Assembly (NCBI RefSeq): GCF_040436345.1
Contig: NC_133230.1
Coordinates: forward strand, 15,696,197-15,760,196
Origin: Pagrus major
Lineage: Eukaryota; Chordata; Actinopteri; Spariformes; Sparidae
Reading direction: 5' to 3'
DNA: 64,000 bases
This document shows, piece by piece, positions 45,057 through 57,117 of the stretch (its first letter is position 1; each line of letters opens with the position of its first letter). The notes under the pieces were generated by a model. That model worked only from the letters and a program-made list of their open reading frames with translations, searched no databases and was not told where the DNA came from. A program made the translations under genes and the position numbers.

Positions 45057-48000
45057 CTGAGTGAAGAAAGGGAGAACACGGAAATGTATATTACGCAAGC
45101 TTGCTATTTTTATTGAATGAAAAAAATGGTTTCAATTTTTCAAAAATAAGTGAAGGACTCCTTATTCTCACCATCAAAGCTGCCTTTGCCCTGGACTTTG
45201 GAGAGAGCACCGAGGAGGTCTGCAGGACTCATGTCCACCTCGGAAAGAAGGTTTACCAGTGAACTGGGATCCGGAGAGGCCACAGATGCAGCAGGTGTGG
45301 TCTTCAATGAGGACACAGCAGGGGCTGCTGCAGGTGGACTCTCCACTAATGGTCCTGCGAGACAGAGACAGACACTCACCTTAGTTACAAATCACCACAA
45401 CAGTGAAAGCTGGCACTTTTATAACCACATTTATCACAAAAAAAAAGTTATATAAATACATACGTTAATTTGAATTCATACTTATTCAGTCCCCAGTTAT
45501 ACACTCACCTGTATTCTTCATGACTGAGCTTAAACTGTTGAGGATTGAGCCAATTTTAGCCAGATCAACACTTTCCAAAGCTGCTGCAGGAGGTGCTACA
45601 GGGGTTGTGACCTGTGCGATAGGCTGCGCTTTTATCACTGATGGCTCAGGTTTTGCAGGGAGTGGAGTGGACACCTCTGGGTTGGTGGAGCATTTCATCT
45701 GCTCCTCGACTGAGGAGAAAATTTGTGAGGCAGGGCAATGAGAAAGGGTTTGGGTGCTATCAAATATACACTTTTTGTAATGAAACAAGACATGCATAGT
45801 TTCTTCAGACTCGTTTTTAGTATGCAACACAATTCCTGTTGTCATTGATTTTCTACGAGTGCAGATCATTTTTGAAACCGGACAAGACGCTTCCAAGAAA
45901 TTTTGGGGAACATGCTGCCAAGAACACTGAAACATAGTCTCACCAGCTGTCTGTGAAAAATCATAACACACAGGTCAACTATCTAAAAAATGGAGCTAAA
46001 AAAAGATTCTTCTTTTACAGCAGTTAAAATACAAAACTTCTTTAAATGCTTGCATTATAATGACAAAATACCTTTACTTTCAATAAGATATTATGCTTGA
46101 AACAACTACTTTCATCAGCAATTAATTGAACTGATTATGTTTTAAATTCACTCTCCATTATTTCTCAATAAAATGCCAGAAAACAGAGACAAGACAATGT
46201 TCAGTTTACAGCAGAGCAGAGCATCAAGAGCAGAATACATTTCTCTTGGTAAATCATATCATCTTCACATATTATTCCATGTCGATGATAAACAAATTTA
46301 AGCACATGTACATACTGATAAACTGTTAACACAGATTATTTATGATGGGCTGAAGGTTTTTTAGTGAACACAAAATTAAGAACAGTAAAATAGCAGATGT
46401 ATGGCTGTCTGTACTTGTAAAAATATTTTTTAGTAAGTGGCTCTACTGGTGAGGAACACTGTTCCAGTGAAATTGGCTGAAACAAAGATTGGTAGAAATA
46501 CTTGCACTTTCTTAACTTGCGATACAAGTTTCATTTACGTGTTTCTCTGCATGCGTCAGTGTCTTTTAACCTGCCTATTTTTGCTGTTGCTTCTCATTCT
46601 CATCATTTTAGCAAGTCTGGCACAGAAAATCAGTGTGAATTATCTCAAACAGCATGTAAAAAAGTCCTCACTGTGCAGTTAGTCATTAAGGCCAATCCTT
46701 ACCTATTATCCCCCCGCTGTCCATTTCTTCATCAGAGAGCTCCATGTCTTCCACTTCACGATTGTCATTCTCCCCGAGTGTCTCCATGTGTTTGGGAGAT
46801 CCTCCTGGCGAGGACAGAGGGCTCGGTGCCGGTGGCTCTGCCTCATCATCCATAGCTGAGCCATCAAGATCTGGATCGGGGTGCGCCAATTCCAGGCCAT
46901 GAAAAGGGGACTCTGAGCCAGTTGGAGACGGTGCATCTGCAGAGGGTGAGGGGATGGGTGAGTCGTCCAGGTCTGGCAAGGTGGCCTTCAGGGCATCCAG
47001 CTTACGCTTAAGGTGGGACACCCTGTTAGCAAATGTCTGGTAGGCCTAGAGAGGAGAGGTAATGTATTGTCAGTACATGAACAGTTAACATGGTCTACCA
47101 ATTGCTTTTAAAAGCAGCTTATTATTCAATCCACAACAGATCTGGTGAATTTAATTATTGTATTTTTCCTGTTATTTCAGTTTCATAAATGCACCGGTCA
47201 AAAGTGCTCAAAATTGGTCCTCTACATGTTATGGGCAAGTAGTGAGACTGACAAATAACAACATAAACAAAACAGCTCCAGGCTAGGCTGACTCTGAAAT
47301 CTCATGCGGTGATTTGTTAGAGTTGTTAGTAAAACGGTCAGCCATGACTTTTGAATAAATTCTTGCTGGCAGTTCTTCTATGTAAACTCCAACATCCTCT
47401 CTCCATATCTTTCCACCATGGTCTCCCTACAACAACTCACTTCTCGCAAGATTTCAAAGCAGGATAATACAACAAACATCTGACTACAAATACAGTTGTC
47501 ACTCACATTGGCAACGATCTTGACCTCCTTGTACTGCATCTCGTAGAAGATATCTGCGTTGCTGAGGGCCTCCATTACAGGAGGCCCTGTTTTGCATTGT
47601 TTGTCAAGGAACTTGACAAACTCCTGTAGTTGTGCACTTCCTTCCTCAAAGTCCTTAGAAAACTTCTTTCCTCCGGCCTTATCTGTAAGAATTGAGCATG
47701 TAAGGATGATACTTGAAAAACCACTGATGATCTGTGTGTTGCAGTCCAACAGGGTAGAAGGTGAATAAAGCAGGTACCTTTGAGCTTCTTAAGGGCCACA
47801 GAGCTACAGATGTCAACCCTCATAGCTGCCAGTTGTTTTTCTCTCATGTCAACCTCCTCCACAGATCTCTTGTACTTGGACAGTTCATCCATTAGTGCCT
47901 GAGGCTGAAACAGAGCCACAACGTAAGACCAACACAATATTTGAGTAAAGGAGGAAAAGAGGACAACTAACAGGTTGGACACACTGGATGCCTGTGTACT

Positions 48001-51000
48001 GCATGGCGGCTGCATTGCTAAGCTGCTTCTGCTGCTCATTCGCATGTTTGTGTTTGTTGCTGCTGCAGTGAGGCTCCTGCCTGCCCTATCTGTTTACAAG
48101 GAGTTTACCATGATGATAATTATCAATAAATATGATGACGAGATTTTCCTTTATCCCCTTTGAATAAGCGGAAAGCACGAGGGGGAAAGAGAGGGAGGGA
48201 GAGAAAGTAAAAGAAAAGTGAAAGTGAAAGAAAGAAACTGACTTTCACCTGATGTGTGAGTTCTCTTCATGTCTGTGAAATATTCTACAGATATAGGCAT
48301 TAAAACTGTAGTAAAACGCTGGTATGATGTCGATATGACTGTCTACAGGTCGTTTTCAGGCCACACGTGTCGCGGTACAAAAATAGGCAAGACTCTGAGT
48401 CTTTGGATCACGCGATGCAGCAGGCATGCCTGGCACATGTGTGAGAACCCAATCTAATGCATCTTGCAGCAGTGCTGCACAAGCATTCAGTGTGTCGCAT
48501 CCAGCTTAAAACTTAAGTTTCTTGCTTACCACAAACTCTGCAAGAACCTTGGACCGTAGATCTGCTTTAGACTCAACTGGAGCTTCAAGAAGATGAGAAT
48601 GAAAATTAGACATCACATCAAAGTAATGTACCAAGCATTTAGATTAAAAAAAAAAAAAGACACTGCAAAAAATCAGAAATGTAAAAACAGGAATACATAA
48701 GAATGAAATCTACAGTACAGAAGTTAATAGAACAACAGCATATTCTGACTAATATTACCACTATGGATGCACAGTCTGTATGAAATCAGTTTCAAGAACT
48801 TTGCACAGCTACTGATAAAAGAGATAGTAATAAAAATGTAAAAAGAAATTAAGAAAGTAAATGAATAAACACACTTACTTTTTTGCTCCACGGGTGTCTC
48901 AGGAGGTGACTCCTCTTTGACTAAGTTACTCCTGAGTTCAGTAATCAGTGTCCCTGAATACACACCCCTCTCCTCCCAGATGGACAGTATCCTCTCCACT
49001 GATTTAATAACCTTAGGGTCACCATCAACGCTGGAGAAAGATGAGAGGATTATGCAGTGAGCCAAGAGATTTATATGTCTTTGTTGTAATGACATTTGTT
49101 TTATTTATGTGTGAGGAACTTCTTCGAGTGAATAAAACAAAAGCTAAGACTGAGGGGACAGAGACAGCGAGAAACAAAAGCAAAAGACAAAAGATTAAGA
49201 AAGGGAATCATTTTGTTATCTAACTTACTTGACCAGCAGGAAGGCGTCTCGAAGCACCTCTGCAAACGCTGTACGGTAAACAATGGCATTTTTCCTTTTA
49301 CAGTTCTGAATGACATCGTTGGCTAGGTAGATAAGGTTGAGCCTGTGTGCGGAGTCAGCTGTCAGAGGAAAGAGAGACATTAACGTTAGAGACTATATGA
49401 TTCTGCTGAGGGAGGAGACCCTGAAAAGGCCCTTTGGACAGTTTTTAGATATTTGCTGATATCAGTACTGGTGCAATTGTTTTGTATAAATAACTGGTTA
49501 ACCATCTACTCTGTAAAAAGTAGCACTGTCACAAATACATTTTGGGGGGGTTTGAAGCTTCAGTGAGCGGGACCGCATGCATACACAGCCCCGTGCTCCA
49601 GGATCAAATTTGTCCATGCGGAGCAAAAATGCAACCGTCACTTGTTTTAATAGTTGGTGTTTTATTTGACTACTTAAACGCCACAGAGAAGCCCAATTTC
49701 CTGCTCTCTTTATCAGTGTTTGCCACTTTTTCAATGCAGCCAACCAAACATTTGGCACAACACTTCTTCGAGTACTATCTTAGATGTCAAATTCCATGGC
49801 AACAGGTGAAGCACTAAAATGTCAAAAAGACAAGCATCTATCTCTCATTATCAGAACCTTAACAAATTAGTTAGTTTAGTAACCTAATTAGTCAGCCTAT
49901 CAGTGAAACACAGAAACATTTTAAGACAGCAAAAGGTGCTCCTTGGAAACTTCCAGTGTACTCTGCTTACCCAATCTTGTGAGGGGCTCATTGCATGGGT
50001 GAAATATAGTCTTGATATAAAATATAAAATGTGAGTCTCCTTCAAAATCAATCCAAGGCATACAAGATCAACATAGGTCCTCATCGGGGTCAAGTCATTT
50101 AAATGCATACTGGTGCTGGTATTTTGCTCTCTAATTTTTAGACTTGTGTTTTATAATTTTTAATCAAGTCTGTTTTTTTAACCATGCAATGAGCCCTTCA
50201 CAAGATGGAATAAACAAACAATATTAATTTTATAATGAGGGTAAATGAGAAATGCAAAGAAAAATTTGTATTTTTTAAGTTTTATATCCGAAAGGATTGG
50301 TATTATTACTCAATAAGTAACGATAAATTAATCAAAGTAACCTAAAAACCTAGATATATAACAATACACATAAATGAACTATTGTAATCTAAGAGAACAT
50401 GAAGTCAATGGATATGTGACATTTAACCAACATCAGAGTATGCAACATAACATTACAACATCATCCCAATTTGTGATTTATGTTTCTTTGATAACAACAG
50501 AGAGGAGAGAGAAATAACAAGGACTGAGTATAACTAGAGAATAAGTTTTTTGATACTGGTGCCAACATGATATCCATATTCTGGTGCAGACACAAAATCT
50601 ATACTTATTTATACTTTACCCCATTTATTACAAAACTCTTTTATTAACGCACACAAAGAACAAAATACCTCACTTGAATAATGCAGCTATCTGTTCAGAG
50701 AATATGTGAGCAAAGGGTGAAAAATCAAATCTTCAAAATCAATTTGTTTCAGTTTTTAATAAAGTTTCCAATTAGTTGCTTAACAAATCCTCCAAATGAT
50801 AGAAAGAAACCACATCTCTTCGTGATTTATGTCTTTCCTTTACTCGCTACCAAAAGGTATGCAAACATTATTCATATCAAGATCTTTATGACACAGGGGC
50901 TACCAGAATCAACAAAAAATGAAAGTTCCTTGTAGCTGCTTTAAAATATAAGTTCACCGAAAAATAAAAATTCAGTCATTATCTATTCACCCTCATGCCA

Positions 51001-54000
51001 ATGGAAAGTCAGCTAAGTTATATAGTCCACAAAACATTCCTGGAGTGTCACAGCTAAACAGCATTTCATCATTATCCTAAACAACTCAAGTAGATGGGGT
51101 TTTAAAAAGTAAAGAAACAACTGAAAAAATCAACAACCATAAAATGGCTCCATACGGCTCATATGACTCATCCGGCGTAATCCAAGTCTCCAGACCCCCC
51201 GAGATCCCACACGGATTTGAAAAGACGTTATTTAAACCCCTTAAGGCATGGTTGAGCTTGTGCACCCACTTAAGATGGGGTGCCTGCTAATGCTCTTAGC
51301 TTAGCAGCTACAGTGAAGATTTTGACTTTAGAAAGGGTGTAAATAACGTCTTTTCAAATCAGTTTGGGATCTTGGGGCTTCCAAAGACTTGGATTGCCAC
51401 TGAAACACTGTTTTGTTGTGAAGCTCCAGAAATGTTTTGTGGACTACACGACTTTCCAGCACAGGGGTGAGTAGATAATGACTGATTTTTCATTTTTGCA
51501 TGAACTTATCCTTGAAGTGTTCATCAAAACACTTCCCCCAGTAAAGAATTCCCTTTCAAATTATTGTAAGGTAAACTGACTCTTACATTTATGTATTATG
51601 TTGACATTTGATAGTTCAAATGTGTGATCCAGCTGAACATAAACAAACAAAGTCTCAGTCACACTGCATTTTAACTGACTAAACACACCTCTTTAAACAC
51701 AAGCTGAGAGAAAAACAAACAATAGTGAGGTACGGCCACCTCCGAGTATCGACAAACTCCACTCTAATGGAGTTTGGGAGTAAAACCAAAGTCAAACAGC
51801 CAGCCTTAGCACAGACGCCTGTAATAAAATCCCTTATCTACTGCTACAGGGGAGGCGAACAACACAGAAATGGTTTTGGAACATCAAAACAGCAACACAT
51901 CAAAGAAATTACATTTGTTTAACATAGAAAAGAAACCAAAGAAACCAAAAAAATGTCTCTCCCCACAGTTTTTTTTTCAGTATTTACAACTTTTAAACAT
52001 CTCACATTTGACACTGTCCACTTCATCAATAGCTTTCAGGGAATTCTTTGACAATGATTACTCCAGCGCCAGGCCTCTTAAATACCACTGCTAATGGACT
52101 TTATAACATATACAGAAAACTCAGGTTAACAAGTAAATTTTGCCAGATCTTGTAGCAACAACTAATGAAACACATTTTTGAGTAAACAAACATATTTAAT
52201 CCAGTAAACAACTAGCAAGGCCAACAACAAGACAGCTTTTCAGAACACCATACAGCAGCTGCAGACTGAAGCACAACCTGTTACTGTTTATACATTTACA
52301 CACTGGTTGGGGTGACAGAACAGGCCTAGGTATCTGGCTCAGCAAAATACCAGTGTCAAGCTTTATGAGTAGTCTTTAGGTTCATCTGTTGCCCTTTGCT
52401 CACACTAAGAAAGCCACAAAGCTCAAGTTACACAAAGCTTATAAATATGAACAGAAGCAGATACAAAGACATAATTGATTCAGGACCACAATTCAATAGA
52501 AACAGCTCATGTGAATATGTCATGCAAGGTATAACGCTGGTTAAAGCTGTAGATTGCTATTCTGTTATGAGAAAAAACAGCATTTGGTAGGAAATGGAAA
52601 ATTTTAATTTGCAAATTTGACTGCTCTATCAATGATATGACCAATTGCTTCCTTTACATTGTCAGATAGACCTTGATTTCTACCCATCTGTAATACGATC
52701 ATGGTAATATTTATAAATTTGCATCTGATTTTCTGTAAGTGCCTTGCCAAGATGATTTTCATGCTTCAGTGATTATCAAGTCTATTAATGGCTCTCTAGC
52801 ACCCCCTCTGCTACTGCCAAGTACATCAAGGAAAGCATTCAAAATAGTGCTGCAGGTTATTTGTATTATCAACTGAAAAATGCCTAGCATAGATTACTAG
52901 ATATATAAGAGTTTTGTTTATGATATAAAACAATGAATTGTCAAAAACTGAGCTAACATTCTGTTGCTCTGGAAAAAATATGAAGATGTTTTTGGTGAGT
53001 TGATCAACTAAAGCACTACAGAGCAATTTTTCTTGACAGTATGTTTCAAAAGATGAGATTATTTTTACAACATGACAGCCATCTTCCTCATCTGAATAGA
53101 GTTGCACATGAGAAACAAATCTGCTTTTAGCTACTCTTGACTCCAAGTTTCCATCAATAACTTTGAGACCCAGAAACCCACTAGTATTATCATACTGATA
53201 TCATATGTGGCACCAGGTTTTCCTGATTTCCTTATTTGATGAAACACAACTTAATTTAGAAAAAGGCACCAATGGGAGCACAGTATAAACTAAAATAATA
53301 GAGGTGTTTCATTCATTTTGGACATAGGAATCCTATAGGAGACAACATACTAATGCAGGTCCCAGGGCCCACTTGTCCCAGTACTTCAGTGGTGCAAATT
53401 ACAGCTCAACCAGTCCTTCAGTTAGCTAATATTATCGGACCTTATGATGGCCTCTCACAGATATATCTGTATCGACGTATATGCTGTTTTAGTGCGCGGA
53501 TGTTAAGTATCTGTCAGGTTATTGTGACAAATTTACAAATAAATATTACACATCATCAAACTGCCCAAATAAACGCTTATACGCATTGCACCTGGGACAC
53601 TATTCCCGACTTGACATCTGCAGTTGACGTCGCAAAAACTAAACATCCCCTTTAACGAGAACTTTTTGTTGCAACTAAAGTAAGTTTGTCCTGCCAACGA
53701 TGAGGCAGAAATACTTTACAGAAGCAACAAAGCAAGAAATGACCCCAGTTGAGAGCAACTGACAGTTTGTCTCCATTCAGCTAGCACTGGCTGACCGGAG
53801 GAGGAGCGCACGTTTTTTAAACTCCATTTTCTCCGTGTTTAAAACCAGGACAAACTTCTCAGTTTGTGAGCCGGAAAAAAAAAAAGATTATCTCATAGTT
53901 ACTTTAAACAATAGGAGGACTGCGATCGCTGTTCCCAAACGACACCACCATGTACAACCAGAGCAGCAACTGTCAGTTTAACAGGTAAAACTACTTACAT

Positions 54001-54173
54001 TTCTTCAAGCACTTCATCCAGTGTCGCACAATCAGGCTGTGGTACTTCTTGTTATCGATGCACCACGTTGACAGTCCTTGAATCGACTCCATGGTGTTTG
54101 AGACACCCTGGAGCTTCCTCTCCAGCGTTGACTCCAGGGAGCCTCCTGACGCGGCTCCTGCTCCGGCTGACAT
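43276..54173 (-). CDS. rprd2: RPRD2 (regulation of nuclear pre-mRNA domain-containing 2), 10 coding exons
   Basis: Nuclear protein whose N-terminal CTD-interacting domain (CID) binds the phosphorylated C-terminal domain of RNA polymerase II. The ten exons join in frame to 1106 residues (human about 1460). CID: about residues 18-150, with [20 protein letters not shown] and [17 protein letters not shown]. Helical/coiled-coil region: about 170-290, with [20 protein letters not shown] and FANRV. Then a Ser/Pro-rich acidic segment (MELSDEEMD). The long disordered C-terminus carries [20 protein letters not shown] and ends [12 protein letters not shown], as in human RPRD2. The conserved C-terminal motifs and length separate it from RPRD1A/B, which are about 310-330 residues. 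Linkage to CIART and CELF3 also fits. Fish may have two copies; a or b is not assigned. Confidence 0.95.
43754..43853. repeat. rprd2: 24-bp minisatellite inside rprd2 coding exon 10
   Basis: About four head-to-tail units. Each encodes eight residues (RPPHPEDF on the minus strand; last unit ends PEDL). Units differ by single G/A changes. The reading frame is kept because the unit is a multiple of three. Confidence 0.85.
45172..45354 (-). CDS. rprd2: rprd2 coding exon 9
   Basis: 183 nt encoding [20 protein letters not shown] through [20 protein letters not shown] with GSFD. The [17 protein letters not shown] segment parallels human KVEITPESILSALSKTQ. The acceptor is GTCTCGCAG and the donor GATG|GTGAGA. 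Confidence 0.93.
45509..45709 (-). CDS. rprd2: rprd2 coding exon 8
   Basis: 201 nt encoding [20 protein letters not shown] through [20 protein letters not shown] with TG. The motif VDLAKI.SIL.SL.SVMKNTG is shared with human RPRD2. The acceptor is TTTTCTCCTCAG and the donor ACAG|GTGAGT. Confidence 0.94.
45710..46702. other. rprd2 intron 7 (1.0 kb)
   Basis: A degraded copy of the dispersed repeat family at 12.8 kb seems to lie at about 46.09-46.21 kb. No exon was recognised; the phase of exons 7 and 8 fits without one. Confidence 0.5.
46703..47045 (-). CDS. rprd2: rprd2 coding exon 7 (Ser/Pro-rich acidic region)
   Basis: 343 nt encoding [20 protein letters not shown], a Pro/Ser-rich stretch with [20 protein letters not shown], and [20 protein letters not shown] plus one base. 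[12 protein letters not shown] and EDMELSD are shared with human RPRD2. The acceptor is CCTCTCTAG and the donor ATAG|GTAAGG. Confidence 0.95.
47046..47506. other. rprd2 intron 6 (461 bp)
   Basis: No gene, RNA or repeat recognised. Confidence 0.5.
47507..47682 (-). CDS. rprd2: rprd2 coding exon 6 (coiled-coil region)
   Basis: 176 nt encoding [20 protein letters not shown], then [20 protein letters not shown], then [19 protein letters not shown]. Close to the human KFSKEFEEASSKLEEFV region. The acceptor is AATTCTTACAG and the donor CAAT|GTGAGT. Confidence 0.95.
47778..47904 (-). CDS. rprd2: rprd2 coding exon 5 (coiled-coil region)
   Basis: 127 nt encoding [20 protein letters not shown], then [20 protein letters not shown], then LK plus one base. 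It matches the helical RPRD segment after the CID. The acceptor is CTCTGTTTCAG and the donor AAAG|GTACCT. Confidence 0.94.
47905..48529. other. rprd2 intron 4 (625 bp)
   Basis: A purine-rich stretch (GGGAAAGAGAGGGAGGGAGA and GAAAGT repeats) lies at about 48183-48236. Nothing else recognised. Confidence 0.5.
48530..48582 (-). CDS. rprd2: rprd2 coding exon 4 (53 nt)
   Basis: Encodes [18 protein letters not shown]. The acceptor (TCTTCTTGAAG) is less typical than the others, the donor is GTG|GTAAGC. Its presence is supported by the phase and by similarity to the human segment ALKSKIVAEFRSQAL. Confidence 0.85.
48879..49030 (-). CDS. rprd2: rprd2 coding exon 3 (end of CID)
   Basis: 152 nt. It encodes [20 protein letters not shown], then [20 protein letters not shown], then [10 protein letters not shown] plus one base. 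KSVERI..IW is the CID helix 7-8 signature. The acceptor is TTTCTCCAG and the donor AAAA|GTAAGT. Confidence 0.94.
49229..49358 (-). CDS. rprd2: rprd2 coding exon 2 (CID core)
   Basis: 130 nt encoding [20 protein letters not shown], then [20 protein letters not shown], then LLVK with two bases of the next codon. This is the most conserved part of the CID. The acceptor is TTTCCTCTGACAG and the donor TCAA|GTAAGT. It has no long ORF of its own but joins exons 1 and 3 in phase. Confidence 0.94.
49359..53998. other. rprd2 intron 1 (4.6 kb)
   Basis: It contains a copy of the dispersed foldback element at 50945-51522. The rest (49.4-50.9 and 51.5-54.0 kb) is A/T-rich. A 106-codon minus-strand ORF at 52826-53146 has no recognised family or splice context. 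Confidence 0.55.
50945..51522. mobile_element. Dispersed foldback element, copy 4
   Basis: Starts ATAAGTTCACCGAAAAATAA and ends TTTGCATGAACTTATCC, with ATGGCTCCATACGGCTCA and GAAGCTCCAGAAATGTTTTG in the interior. In rprd2 intron 1. Confidence 0.7.
53999..54173 (-). CDS. rprd2: rprd2 coding exon 1 (start, first helices of CID)
   Basis: ATG at 54173-54171. It encodes [20 protein letters not shown], then [20 protein letters not shown] through HWMKCLKK plus one base. The donor is AAAT|GTAAGT. The Gly/Ala/Ser-rich leader and TMESIQGLS match the RPRD2 N-terminus. Confidence 0.95.
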
Positions 54174-54360
54174 GTCCAGAGGAGCTCGCGCTACGCACTA
54201 CCATTCCAAAACCCAACTTTGCTTAACCGTCGCTAGCATTTAGCTTAGCGTGCTAGCTTAACATAGCTCCGGCATCATCTTATTCCGCAGCTGCTGTAGT
54301 GTTACACACGCTTTAACTTTCAGCACGCCTTTCCCAGTCACTTTCTGCTTTTAAGAAATA
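54174..54360 (-). promoter_or_regulatory. rprd2: rprd2 5'UTR and probable promoter region
   Basis: Sequence directly upstream of the start codon. There is no intron signal between here and the ATG, so the transcript probably starts within a few hundred bases. No TATA box at a fixed distance was recognised. The position is inferred only. Confidence 0.35.
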
Positions 54361-54704
54361 TCCACCGTGAGTTTCTGTATCGCTGCTTATCGTTTATGGC
54401 GGTCAACATGGAAAACTTAGCGCCTTACGACGTCCTATTCATCCTGGATGTCTGTTTACTCGTTGCTGGTGGAGCGACGGGGTTCACTTCCGCAAACAGG
54501 ACATCAGTATGGCGCCACCCAGCGGCACGGAGGACAACATCTGTTAGCGCCACCTGCTGCGGTGTATTGGTATCTATAGTATTTATTATATAAAGTAATA
54601 GTAAGTGCATCAGTCGGGGAAAAGGTACGCCTTTTTATGCGTAAACAAACTAAATAAACACACTCTCTTTGTTTTCATGACTGAATAAATTAAATAAACA
54701 AACT

Positions 54705-54935
54705 GACCTTAAAGGACAACACAATTTCATTCTGTTTTACTTTGTTTATAATTGGCGGACCCCGCCACCTTTCTAGTTTCAAGCAGTGTTCTGTGTTTCC
54801 TCTGAGAACAGCTTGTTTATTCAGTTATGGAAACGATAAATATTTCTGAGTTTGTTTTATTACCTCATTAATATTGGACATATTAAAATTCTGACTTTGA
54901 ATTGCTTCTCCAAAACTACATAGTGCCCCTTTAAT
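54705..54935. mobile_element. TIR element, copy B (inverted relative to copy A)
   Basis: Shares TTTCTAGTTTCAAGCAGTGT and CTGAGAACAGCTTGTTTATT with copy A, in the opposite orientation, and ends AAACTACATAGTGCCCCTTT. Upstream of rprd2. Confidence 0.55.
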
Positions 54936-56771
54936 GTTAAAATCAGCAATACAACAATATTAAAACACTCAAACACAAATAAAACTTTACAAATTTTACC
55001 TGGTGAAAACACAAAACGTATCAAGAGTATCAAAAGTAATACTGAGGTAGAAATGTAGATAGCTTTAAATAGTTTATGCAGTAGTTATTATCATAATTTA
55101 TTTAAATATGATATAATATTATAATACTTTTTTTAAAATAATTTTATATAAATAATTTGTTTTGCATTTCAAATCTGTTTCAGAGTAATTACACCTGTTG
55201 TTGAAAGTAACCAAAAGTCAAAAGTGAAAGTCACCCAATACAAATAATGCTTGAGTAAAAGTCTGAGTATCTGATATAAAATGTACGTAACTATCAGAAG
55301 TACAAGTAAATAATACATATATTAACATGTATATATATACTGTAAACTATGAGTCGACCCATTATCAAATCTGATATTCTGCATTTTTCTGATTTTTCAG
55401 AATCAGTTCAGTTCAGTTCAGTTCAGTATAAGTGAAGTACTTGAGTAAATGTACTTTTCAAGTAAATGTAGTGGTGTAAAATGCAGAGTATTGCTAAATC
55501 AATGAACTGATCAATTTAGGGAGGGAAAAATATTATAAAGTGATTGATTAAATCTGCATTCAATAAATGATAAAAACTCTGATTATGAACTATATAAAAA
55601 AAGATAATTAAAAATCATCCAACAGGCCTAACAGTTGGCCAAAGGGAGGGGCTTGGGCTGTCAGTGTATTTCATTCCAGAAATCAACGAACACATTCTGT
55701 ATTCTGATGAACCACAACATTAATTTAATGTATAAAAATATGTGCATTTATCAATCAACCACAAATAATGACAATTTCATTATAAGAAACAAAGAAATAT
55801 ACTGCTACACTATTGTTCTCCACCATGTGCTTACAGTTTCCATTTTAAATAACATAACGATGAAAATGATTAATGCTGAAGCTGAAGAAAAATCTACGAA
55901 GCAGCACGTTTGGTTTGCAACGACATGTGGTGAGATGATGATTTCATCATTGTTAGTCAAATAATACACTATGATGTGATTGATTATTTAATCTGGCAAG
56001 GACACGGTTATCTTTATGTCAAATAAGTAAGGCTGACTGGTGAAAAAAAACACCAGAGATGCAACACCATTCAACATGAATGACATCTGATTTTAAATAT
56101 GTTGGTAAAAATGCCATAAAAAAAAATGATGTGTTCGAGAACGGACATAGTTTTGTCTGTCATATCCCCATGATAGTCCTTATTACATAATTAAGAGTAA
56201 AGCACTTTGAGTGACACTAATCCATTTTAAGAGGGACAAAGAAGTTGTTCTTTGCCATCATGATGACACGTTGCGTTAGGAGCATTTTCTGCAAACAGCA
56301 AACCTTGCAATTCACTAAATTTGCTCTTTATCCCTTACAACTACTTCCATCCAGTGCCAAGATGACAAGATTTCAAATAAAACTGTAAATATCCTGTAAA
56401 GTCTGATTTTACAGGCTTTACATGCTGGCTCCACAGGTCTGCCAAGATGTTTTCAAGTATCTTAAACAGATCTTTAATAAATAATATCACAATTTTTGAA
56501 TGTTAACAAATCTGTTACATTTTCTCATTGTCATCCAAAGTGCGGTTACATCTTTTCCAAAATGTAAAAAAAAAAAAAAAAAAGCAATTGCTTAAAATTA
56601 AGGAATTAAGGAAGATTTCAAAACAAGTTCACTCACTGGTTGGTTAAAGGAGTAACTGAGCCAAATGTCTAATAGTCCCTCAACTATCCCAATAACTATT
56701 TGATCAGTCAGGTTGACGTATTTCCTGTGAAGCATTTTGCTGTTTCACCATAAGTGCAACTACTGCTATTT
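54936..56771. other. Intergenic region between rprd2 and ciart
   Basis: A/T-rich with 'GTACTTGAGTA' type repeat fragments at 55.18-55.48 kb. No coding sequence was recognised. Confidence 0.5.
55403..55428. repeat. Pentanucleotide repeat (CAGTT)n
   Basis: Five near-perfect copies, intergenic between rprd2 and ciart and inside a dispersed repeat. Confidence 0.85.
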
Positions 56772-56777
56772 TTTATT
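56772..56777 (-). terminator. ciart: Possible ciart polyadenylation signal AATAAA
   Basis: First canonical AATAAA on the minus strand after the stop codon, giving a 3'UTR of about 1.1 kb. The downstream U/GU element is weak. ATTAAA variants at 57144-57139 are alternatives. Confidence 0.35.
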
Positions 56778-56944
56778 TACATAGAAACAAAGATTTTGTT
56801 TTGTGTGTTTTTAGTGCAAAACAAATAAGTGACTGTGAAGTAATGTGTGCATGATATGATAATGTTAAATGGTTTCGTTTGGCACATTTTGGCAGCGGCT
56901 ACTCCCTTTGCTCTACCATATGTTAAAATCAGCTGTGTACAATT

Positions 56945-57117
56945 TTAATGGAAAAGTTTAGCCAAAAATGGAAATTTTGTCATGATCTACTCACCCTCAT
57001 GCCGATGGAAAATAGGACATTGTTATAGTCCACAAAACATTTCTGGCACTTCACAACAAAACGTGCAGGGGGGTGAGTAGATAATCACTATGTTTTCATT
57101 TTTGCCTTAACTTATCT
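56945..57117. mobile_element. Dispersed foldback element, copy 5 (internally deleted)
   Basis: About 170 bp. It keeps both ends (AAAAGTTTAGCCAAAAATGG and TTTTTGCCTTAACTTATC) and the TCTACTCACCCTCATGCCGA motif but lacks most of the middle. In the presumed ciart 3'UTR. Confidence 0.6.

Noticed and set aside
52826..53146. 106-codon minus-strand ORF in rprd2 intron 1
   Set aside because: No family recognised, no fitting splice sites, and rprd2 exons 1 and 2 join in phase without it. A decayed pseudogene fragment cannot be excluded.
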